Source of the DNA: a virus
Length of the DNA: 60,225 bases
Direction: 5' to 3' (one strand)
Virus record (IMG/VR): IMGVR_UViG_3300043331_001563
Location: 1 to 60,225 of that record
In this document: in pieces, positions 55,639 through 60,225 of the stretch
Layout: every line of letters starts with the position of its first letter
Numbering within the stretch: position 1 is the stretch's first letter
The notes under the pieces: model-generated
Seen by the model: only the letters and a program-made list of their open reading frames with translations
The model's database searches: none
Told to the model about the DNA's origin: nothing
Translations under genes and position numbers: made by a program

Positions 55639-56223
55639 CTATGTCCTGGTTACACTCGTGTTCGGCATGTTGGCCACGGTAAACAGCTCGGACGGCAGCT
55701 CGATGTTCTGCTCCTCGAGCATCGTGCGTGCAGTTGCGGACAGCGTGCTGGCGTTCACCGTCGTGGTGATGATGTCGCCCAGCTTGTTGCCGCGCAGCCA
55801 CGCGTACGCCTTGTCCTTTTCCTGCGGCTTGATCGAGGCACGAATGGTATACGATACGCCGATGCGATAACCTTCTGCTAGCGGTACCGACGTGACGCCT
55901 TCCTGCTCGAAGATTGCGGGCAGTTGCTGCGTCTTGTACTCATCAAACATCGCGCGCAACGGCTTGAACCAGCTATCGGATTCGGAGCAGGTGATGCTGT
56001 GTAACCGGTGGAGGACCACGAAGGCTCGCGCCAGCGGTACTGACCCGGCTTCCTTCGCCTCTGCCATCTCCCGGCTCAGCTCGGGCAGCAGCTTGACGAT
56101 TTCCGACAGGTGCCTGACGATCTGCGCCGCAACCGGCAACGCCTTGACCAGCGACGCAGGCAGTGGGGCGGGCGGCTCTTTCTTGCCGTTTGCAGATGAA
56201 GCAGGCTTAGATTTCAAAGACAT
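55639..56223 (-). CDS. Conserved phage protein (194 aa)
   Basis: ATG 56223 with ATAGGAG; promoter upstream. Two halves: a helical part with leucines (LPVAAQIVRHLSEIVKLLPELSREM) and SWFKPLRAMFDEYKTQQLPAIFEQEGVTSVPLAEGYRIGVSYTIRASI, a pattern I associate with phage proteins in replication clusters. The sigma-like gene follows 10 nt later, so the two share a transcript. Function unknown. Confidence 0.6.
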   Translation of the reverse strand: MSLKSKPASSANGKKEPPAPLPASLVKALPVAAQIVRHLSEIVKLLPELSREMAEAKEAGSVPLARAFVVLHRLHSITCSESDSWFKPLRAMFDEYKTQQLPAIFEQEGVTSVPLAEGYRIGVSYTIRASIKPQEKDKAYAWLRGNKLGDIITTTVNASTLSATARTMLEEQNIELPSELFTVANMPNTSVTRT

Positions 56224-56250
56224 CGCGGTCTCCTATATCGACGCGGGTCA

Positions 56251-56279
56251 AGCTAGCACAAGCTGCTCAAGCTTGTCAA
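56251..56279 (-). promoter_or_regulatory. Leftward promoter before the 56223 gene
   Basis: TTGACA (56279-56274), 17 nt spacer, CTAGCT (56256-56251). The transcript leader GACCCGCGTCGATATAGGAG resembles those of the helicase promoters. Confidence 0.55.
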
Positions 56280-56629
56280 GTCGGAACCAGCTCCGCTCCT
56301 ACAGGCGGCAGCTCGAGCCGCACCGGGAAGTAAGCTTTCTCGATTCCGGTCCAACGCAGGACCCTGAAGTAAGAATAACGGGTGGCGAGAATCGCGGCGA
56401 AGGTGACGAATTGCAGATGGTCGCCCAGGATGAGCAGGTAGTCTTCATCCGGATCGAATTGCTCGGCGCAGAACACCATGTTTCGGATGAACGCCTCCGG
56501 AATCTTCTCGTCGTCTATCTCGTCGGCGTAGATGTATTTGTGATTGATGTAGCGGATTTCACCGTAGCGCATGGCGCCGGTCAAGTCGTGCTTGTTCTTC
56601 TTGTCGGAGTTCGCAACGTAGACGGTCAT
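56276..56629 (-). CDS. Hypothetical protein (117 aa)
   Basis: ATG 56629 behind ATAGGA. TVYVANSDKKNKHDLTGAMRYGEIRYIN and FAAILATRYSYFRVLRW suggest an alpha/beta domain. It lies after a double hairpin that ends the previous transcript. The stop is next to the -35 box of the following promoter. Unrecognised. Confidence 0.58.
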   Translation of the reverse strand: MTVYVANSDKKNKHDLTGAMRYGEIRYINHKYIYADEIDDEKIPEAFIRNMVFCAEQFDPDEDYLLILGDHLQFVTFAAILATRYSYFRVLRWTGIEKAYFPVRLELPPVGAELVPT

Positions 56630-56651
56630 GTTCCTATGTCCTCACTGTTGT

Positions 56652-56723
56652 TTTGGCGCGGGCCTCACTCGAGACTTGAAGACCCGCGCCAAAGCTTGAC
56701 GGTAGGGAAGCCTACCGTCAAGC
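56652..56723 (-). terminator. Double hairpin terminator after the 56718 gene
   Basis: Stem 1: GCTTGACGGTAGG (56694-56706) with CCTACCGTCAAGC (56711-56723), 13 bp perfect, 4 nt loop, overlapping the stop codon. Stem 2: TTTGGCGCGGG (56652-56662) with CCCGCGCCAAA (56683-56693), 11 bp perfect. Reading leftward, stem 1 comes first, then stem 2. Confidence 0.75.
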
Positions 56724-57068
56724 AGCCTGTTGCTCGAGCGACACGCGCTGAGTTAGCGTTTTGACCGTCACATCACCAATCACGACCGGCGTTCCGTTCC
56801 GGATCATTGCTCGCAGCGAATTCCCAAGCGTCATCCGGAACATTCCAGCGTTGGCGTACTTCTTGGGGTCGAGCGCCAGCTTGTTTGCACGGACGACCTG
56901 CGCCAGATCCTTGCCATCGCGCAGGACCCGCGACAATGCGTTGTGGACCGCGTCGCCCTTGCCGATCGAATGCCGAAGCTTGCCGTCCTTCCCGCGGACC
57001 TTGAGCGTCTTATAGTCATACGCCGACGCGTCGACGGTTGCATGCCCGTTCTTCCGCTTTTTCGCCAT
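56718..57068 (-). CDS. Basic hypothetical protein (116 aa)
   Basis: ATG 57068 with AATAGGAG and a promoter. Lys/Arg-rich with DYKTLKVRGKDGKLRHSIGKGDAVHNALSRVLRDGKDLAQVV and a C-terminal MTLGNSLRAMIRNGTPVVIGDVTVKTL. Could bind nucleic acid. Forms a single-gene unit with its own terminator. Confidence 0.6.
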   Translation of the reverse strand: MAKKRKNGHATVDASAYDYKTLKVRGKDGKLRHSIGKGDAVHNALSRVLRDGKDLAQVVRANKLALDPKKYANAGMFRMTLGNSLRAMIRNGTPVVIGDVTVKTLTQRVSLEQQAA

Positions 57069-57124
57069 GGATACATCTCCTATTCTGGCGGGTGGAATTA
57101 CTTAACTATGTCCTATGGCGCACG

Positions 57125-57153
57125 TGATAACACAACGCGACAATCGCTGTCAA
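57125..57153 (-). promoter_or_regulatory. Leftward promoter before the 57068 gene
   Basis: TTGACA (57153-57148), 17 nt spacer, TTATCA (57130-57125). Directly downstream of the terminator that ends the 57217 gene. Confidence 0.6.
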
Positions 57154-57167
57154 GAGCGAATACAGTT

Positions 57168-57195
57168 GCGGCGGAACCGGGGCTGGTTCCGCCGC
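57168..57195 (-). terminator. Hairpin terminator after the 57217 gene
   Basis: Perfect 11 bp stem GCGGCGGAACC/GGTTCCGCCGC (57168-57178 with 57185-57195), 6 nt loop, 22 nt past the stop. No T-run. Confidence 0.6.
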
Positions 57196-57216
57196 GAGGA
57201 GGTCGTGCGGTGGAGG

Positions 57217-57783
57217 TTAGCCCCACACGATCTCGTGACCCTTACGGACCTTGGCGCGGAGCCGGTTTGCAACGTTCATCCGCTGCATGCCGATGTTCAG
57301 ATGGGCGTACTTGGGGTCCCACACGCCGTTCACCAGGGCGAACCGGCGAAGCTTGACGCGGTCGATGCGAACTTCACCGTCATCACCCTCGGACGACACG
57401 TGGTCCGAAATCAACTTGGCCAAGTCGTCGCCGCAGGTCATCTTGAACGGACGATAACGGGTCTTATACTTCCGCTTGACGACCGACGCGCCCTCGTCGC
57501 TCTCGGGCTCGTCCTCGACTTCCGCCTCGTCCTCCCCGTCGTCATCACTGATCTCGTCGGTGGCGACGGTTTTGGACTTGCGGCCAAAGATCCGGCCAAG
57601 CAGGCCGGGCTTGGCTTCGCCGTTTAGCTTCTCGACGGCCCGGTCGAGCGCAACGTTGCCAGCCGGTGCCGTGGAGAGCATGACGCCATCCTTCCAGCAT
57701 TCGACCTCGTTCTCGACCACGCGCAGCTCGATGCCGAACTTCTTGGCCTTCTTCGCGGTGTTGTGGTGAATCCGGATTGCCAT
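57217..57783 (-). CDS. Hypothetical protein with acidic middle segment (188 aa)
   Basis: ATG 57783 lies 6 nt after ATAGGAG (ATG 57789 abuts it). An N-terminal small domain (AIRIHHNTAKKAKKFGIELRVVENEVECWKDG), an acidic linker (about 78-98), and a C-terminal domain (DDLAKLISDHVSS... LNIGMQRMNVANRLRAKVRKG). The layout suggests two folded parts. Unrecognised; single-gene unit. Confidence 0.6.
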   Translation of the reverse strand: MAIRIHHNTAKKAKKFGIELRVVENEVECWKDGVMLSTAPAGNVALDRAVEKLNGEAKPGLLGRIFGRKSKTVATDEISDDDGEDEAEVEDEPESDEGASVVKRKYKTRYRPFKMTCGDDLAKLISDHVSSEGDDGEVRIDRVKLRRFALVNGVWDPKYAHLNIGMQRMNVANRLRAKVRKGHEIVWG

Positions 57784-57804
57784 TGTCATCTCCTATGTCT
57801 GAAC

Positions 57805-57823
57805 CATGGGGCCAATCCCCATG
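57805..57823. other. Hairpin in leader of the 57783 gene
   Basis: CATGGGG (57805-57811) pairs with CCCCATG (57817-57823) in the 5' untranslated region between promoter and ribosome site. Could stabilise the transcript or regulate translation. Confidence 0.45.
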
Positions 57824-57829
57824 TCGCGA

Positions 57830-57858
57830 AGTAAACCACAGCTCACGGCGCCTGTCAA
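57830..57858 (-). promoter_or_regulatory. Leftward promoter before the 57783 gene
   Basis: TTGACA (57858-57853), 17 nt spacer, TTTACT (57835-57830), the same -10 as at 42207 and the same ATAGGAG leader. Confidence 0.68.
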
Positions 57859-58343
57859 TAGTTCTCAAGAAGTTCACGCACAGCGGCGTGCAATTGTGGC
57901 CTCGTTGCAACACGTTCTGGTAACACTGAACCACTGATAAAGACGATCAACGCCGGTCGCTGCATGGCGCGGGCATAACGGACCGTCGCCCACGTTCCGG
58001 AGCGACGCTGCTCGATGAAGTCGGCCGGTGCTGCAACGAGCAGATCGGTTTCCGACACAATGACCCGATTACGGTCTAACGGCGGCAATGGCTGTGCGGC
58101 CCGGTCTGCTACCATGTACCCGCGCATGTGTGCCAACGTTGATGGGTGTGAAATGATGTGACCGCAGCCAATGCCGCGCGCAATTTCATGCGCCTCCACG
58201 TCGGCACCTATACAGTCACCATGGTGAAATTCAAATTCCGGCTCGATTGTCTTGACGTTCAACAGAATCGAGCGCACTGTGTCGCGTTGTGTAAGCGACA
58301 TTCCACGGCGCGAACCGGTAAAGCCGATGCGAATCAGTGCCAT
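57855..58343 (-). CDS. SLOG/YspA-like nucleotide-binding protein (162 aa)
   Basis: ATG 58343 behind GGGGAGG. IRIGFTGSRRGMSLTQRD, EFEFHHGDCIGADVEAHEIARGIG, RNRVIVSETDLLVAAPAD and SGTWATVRYAR follow the Rossmann-like SLOG fold (DprA/YspA/LOG superfamily), which binds nucleotide-derived ligands. In phages such proteins may sense or degrade signalling nucleotides. Function here is inference. Confidence 0.68.
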   Translation of the reverse strand: MALIRIGFTGSRRGMSLTQRDTVRSILLNVKTIEPEFEFHHGDCIGADVEAHEIARGIGCGHIISHPSTLAHMRGYMVADRAAQPLPPLDRNRVIVSETDLLVAAPADFIEQRRSGTWATVRYARAMQRPALIVFISGSVLPERVATRPQLHAAVRELLENY

Positions 58344-58359
58344 CGCTTCCTCCCCAAGG

Positions 58360-58752
58360 TCAGGTTGAGCCGCGGCCCAATGGCATCTCCGGCAGGTGCT
58401 GCGCCGGGTGCGGCCAGCTCGGCAGCGTCGCCCATTTTTTGATGCAGGTTGCCTTGATTGCGCTGTACGAGCTGCCCGCGTAGTACAGCATCCAATAGTC
58501 GCCGTCACTGCTACGGTCCGCAATGTCGATCCAGCGCAAGCCATCCACGTCCACCGCCACCAACAGCGGAACATCGAATGGCGCCTGCTCGAGGTTGCTA
58601 TTCCAGGACGGTTCGTTGGTTTCTGTCGTTTGCGCTGATGTTGTCGGCGGTAGAAGCTGCCACCAGCGGCGCTTAGGGCAGCCGCTTTCGCTGCACGCTC
58701 TGTATTCCCACTGTTCTCTGCCGCACTTCCAGCAACCGCGGTCGTGGCTCAT
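58360..58752 (-). CDS. Zinc-ribbon plus DUF551-like protein (130 aa)
   Basis: ATG 58752 overlaps the previous stop. N-terminus CWKCGREQWEYRACSESGC could bind zinc. C-terminal PFDVPLLVAVDVDGLRWIDIADRSSDGDYWMLYYAGS...ATCIKKWATLPSWP matches DUF551, a small domain frequent in phages. Unknown function. Confidence 0.7.
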   Translation of the reverse strand: MSHDRGCWKCGREQWEYRACSESGCPKRRWWQLLPPTTSAQTTETNEPSWNSNLEQAPFDVPLLVAVDVDGLRWIDIADRSSDGDYWMLYYAGSSYSAIKATCIKKWATLPSWPHPAQHLPEMPLGRGST

Positions 58753-58949
58753 TTTCGTGCTCCGGTCTGCTTCTTGTCCGCGGCGTGAATTGCCCAATTG
58801 TTCTCACACCATTTTGCGATGGTCTCGAGCGCGACCGTCTGCCGGTACTGCACGCGCAGCAGGCACAGGCGATACAGCGTCTCGCTGTTAACGCGACCTT
58901 TTGCTGCCAGTTCCGCGATTTCCTTCAAGGCATCATCAACATCAGCCAT
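58749..58949 (-). CDS. Hypothetical helical protein (66 aa)
   Basis: ATG 58949 behind GGAGG. Helical (DVDDALKEIAELAAKGRVNSETLYRLCLLRVQYRQTVALETIAKWC), coupled by ATGA to the DUF551-like gene. Unrecognised. Confidence 0.58.
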   Translation of the reverse strand: MADVDDALKEIAELAAKGRVNSETLYRLCLLRVQYRQTVALETIAKWCENNWAIHAADKKQTGARK

Positions 58950-59059
58950 TGCGGGCCTCCACCAAACAAGATTCGCATTGCGATGTGCGCGACGCTGGCT
59001 GCTATTGCTACGACCAGCGCAGACACGACTAACTCGTGCACGAAGCTTTCCTGTTGCAT
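58925..59059 (-). CDS. Small membrane protein (44 aa)
   Basis: ATG 59059 follows AGGAG by 6 nt. One transmembrane helix (LVVSALVVAIAASVAHIAMRILF) and a short Met-rich end. Overlaps neighbours by 25 and 1 nt. Unrecognised. Confidence 0.55.
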   Translation of the reverse strand: MQQESFVHELVVSALVVAIAASVAHIAMRILFGGGPQWLMLMMP

Positions 59060-59193
59060 CATCTTCTCCTATCTGTTTCCGGCGCAAGCAGCACCCACGC
59101 AGACGCAAACGCCAGTACGGTCAGCAGAACCACGCGCGGGTCCGCCAGCGTCGCTGACCAGAACCACAGCCCTAACAACATTCCCCACGTCAT
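59059..59193 (-). CDS. Small two-helix membrane protein (44 aa)
   Basis: ATG 59193 overlaps the upstream stop, with AGGAG about 10 nt upstream. Two short hydrophobic stretches (MLLGLWFWSATLA and VVLLTVLAFASAWVLLA) and a basic end. Forms a pair with the next small membrane gene. Confidence 0.55.
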   Translation of the reverse strand: MTWGMLLGLWFWSATLADPRVVLLTVLAFASAWVLLAPETDRRR

Positions 59194-59417
59194 CACCGTT
59201 CACACTCCTGGCAACGTCCCTCGGTCTCGCCTTCCTGGTCGTATTCGCACCACCAGCCGCACGTATCGCACTCGAACAGTTCCTGGCCTATCGCCTCCAG
59301 CAGCGCCGGGTCGTTCTCTTGCCCCGGTGCTATTACGTCTTTCAGGGCGAGCGGCGAATTGCGCAGCTCGTCAATCACAGCTTGATAGTCGATACTTCCG
59401 CGGTCTTGCTGTTCCAT
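59193..59417 (-). CDS. Zinc-finger-like acidic protein (74 aa)
   Basis: ATG 59417. The C-terminus carries CDTCGWWCEYDQEGETEGRCQEC, a zinc ribbon; the N-terminal part is helical and acidic. Overlaps the 59375 gene. Regulatory role is only a guess. Confidence 0.6.
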   Translation of the reverse strand: MEQQDRGSIDYQAVIDELRNSPLALKDVIAPGQENDPALLEAIGQELFECDTCGWWCEYDQEGETEGRCQECER

Positions 59418-59536
59418 CGAACAACCTCGTCTGGCGCCTCATACAAGATTACGTCCCATCGCGGTAAACCGTCTTTACCGATCAACTTCCAGACTGTCGC
59501 CTTAATCCGGAGCAACCGCTCCGCTTCCATCGTCAT
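59375..59536 (-). CDS. Small hypothetical protein (53 aa)
   Basis: ATG 59536 behind GGGGAGG (ATG 59530 possible). RLLRIKATVWKLIGKDGLPRWDVILYEAPDEVVRWN looks like a small beta domain. Overlaps neighbours by 43 and 35 nt. Unrecognised. Confidence 0.5.
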   Translation of the reverse strand: MTMEAERLLRIKATVWKLIGKDGLPRWDVILYEAPDEVVRWNSKTAEVSTIKL

Positions 59537-59750
59537 TGCCAGCCTCCCCTCTCCACTCATGTATTTCGAATATATGTTTGTCCGGAAGTTTTCCGTCAAA
59601 CTTGATTCGCCCAGCCAGCCGTGCGACGCATTGCGGACCAAACAGTAACATCTGACCATGCTTCAGTGGAATCATTCCCATGGCAGTAATCACCGCGATG
59701 TCTTCCCGCTCGCGCCGTATCTTATCGCGGTCTACACGCTGTCTTGTCAT
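59502..59750 (-). CDS. Hypothetical protein (82 aa)
   Basis: ATG 59750 overlaps the gcrA stop (ATGA). The basic N-terminus (TRQRVDRDKIRREREDIAVIT) precedes MIPLKHGQMLLFGPQCVARLAGRIKFDGKLPDKHIFEI. Coupled to the regulator upstream. Unrecognised. Confidence 0.55.
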   Translation of the reverse strand: MTRQRVDRDKIRREREDIAVITAMGMIPLKHGQMLLFGPQCVARLAGRIKFDGKLPDKHIFEIHEWRGEAGNDDGSGAVAPD

Positions 59751-60225
59751 CCCCATTTCTTAGGCCGTTCGTGCGATTTTGCGTGGTGATGGTCACAATA
59801 ACTCGACGTGTGTCGCTGCTTGCGGCGCCCACAAAAGAAGAACCCTGGTTGACCAGGAATTCCTACCGGCCAGTGACACACAGTATCGTTCAGCTCGAGC
59901 AACGTTCTGCGCTGCGCTTGCGGTATGTCCTGGTCATTCTCCGGCGCCGCAGGCAATGGCCGAGTCGCTGGCCTGCGTACCAGCCGCTGCACGATTGCGG
60001 CCTGAACCGCGCCATTAAGGTGCCGCGCGCGTTGCGGTCGCCGCTTCATTCGCTGAAAGATTAAGTTCCCGCGCCGGTTCTCCAGCCCTAATCTCGTCTT
60101 CTTACCAATGACGACGTTCCTGCTGCGGTCGAGTTCCCTTGCGATTTGACCTGACGTGTGGCCAGCAGCCCACATTTTACGTAAGATCTCTTCGCGTTCT
60201 GGAGTCCAAAAGTTACTGGCCGTCA
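59747..60225 (-). CDS. gcrA: GcrA-family cell-cycle regulator, N-terminus beyond right edge
   Basis: The open frame continues to the right edge without a start. FWTPEREEILRKMWAAGHTSGQIARELDRSRNVVIGKKTRLGL is the GcrA helix-turn-helix with the usual ID of basic residues, and the C-terminus VCHWPVGIPGQPGFFFCGRR...SYCDHHHAK holds the zinc-binding C/H set of the sigma70-binding domain. Alphaproteobacterial GcrA acts with RNA polymerase sigma70 at promoters carrying CcrM-methylated GANTC sites. A phage copy could retune host cell-cycle genes. Confidence 0.82.
   Translation of the reverse strand, partial: TASNFWTPEREEILRKMWAAGHTSGQIARELDRSRNVVIGKKTRLGLENRRGNLIFQRMKRRPQRARHLNGAVQAAIVQRLVRRPATRPLPAAPENDQDIPQAQRRTLLELNDTVCHWPVGIPGQPGFFFCGRRKQRHTSSYCDHHHAKSHERPKKWG

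Noticed and set aside
1-60225. Integrase, excisionase, cI-like repressor or att site
   Set aside because: No tyrosine or serine recombinase motifs seen in any frame listed; nothing supports temperate growth in this window.
1-60225. tRNA or rRNA genes
   Set aside because: No cloverleaf-like arm series noticed by eye; a tRNA search program would be needed to exclude them fully.

Overview
The window looks like most of the genome of a tailed, siphovirus-type bacteriophage, with a long non-contractile tail. Genes are packed with many 1 to 4 nt stop/start overlaps. There is no integrase, repressor, tRNA, CRISPR array or bacterial housekeeping block. The host is probably an alphaproteobacterium: the right edge carries a GcrA-type cell-cycle regulator, there is a DUF3309 protein, and several small secreted families typical of Rhizobiales-type genomes appear. 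Both edges cut through leftward genes (a primase-polymerase on the left, gcrA on the right), so the window is a slice of, or a permuted cut through, a slightly longer genome.

Layout. Positions 1-1419 hold leftward replication genes. Positions 1420-1907 are a divergent intergenic region with promoters and inverted repeats. From 1908 to about 39830 everything runs rightward: terminase small and large subunits, portal with a C-terminal 2H phosphoesterase domain, small proteins, a papain-like protease, a head morphogenesis protein, an unusual 5 kb cassette of sugar and methyl transferases (10245-15358), ChaB/DUF2213 prohead protease, cement protein, major capsid protein, connectors, a second methyltransferase/DUF115 pair, fibre-like proteins, a repeat-rich protein fused to a second copy of a head-tail stopper, tail tube, tail chaperones, tape measure, and a tail hub with a LamG insertion. 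A lysis block follows (M15 peptidase, GH108-like lysozyme, holin-like and other membrane proteins). From 39790 to the right edge everything runs leftward: SF1 and SNF2 helicases, nucleotide metabolism, DNA polymerase, a sigma-like regulator and many small early genes.

The central finding is a complete 2-aminoadenine (Z-genome) gene set. PurZ (47379-48422) carries Ser instead of the catalytic Asp of PurA. A MazG-like protein (46956-47375) and a DatZ-like HD phosphohydrolase (46363-46959) follow it in the same operon. A family A DNA polymerase with proofreading exonuclease but no 5'-3' exonuclease (50788-52986), ThyX and DUF3310 lie just upstream. From established work on Z phages, the expected flow is as follows: MazZ makes dGMP, PurZ joins it to aspartate, host PurB and kinases give dZTP, DatZ removes dATP, and the polymerase copies with Z. 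The phage is therefore predicted to replace adenine with 2-aminoadenine, in a host lineage whose cell-cycle control depends on adenine methylation. Leftward genes share a promoter/leader pattern (TTGACA, 17-18 nt spacer, TTTACT-like box, then ATAGGAG before the start), which suggests coordinated early expression.
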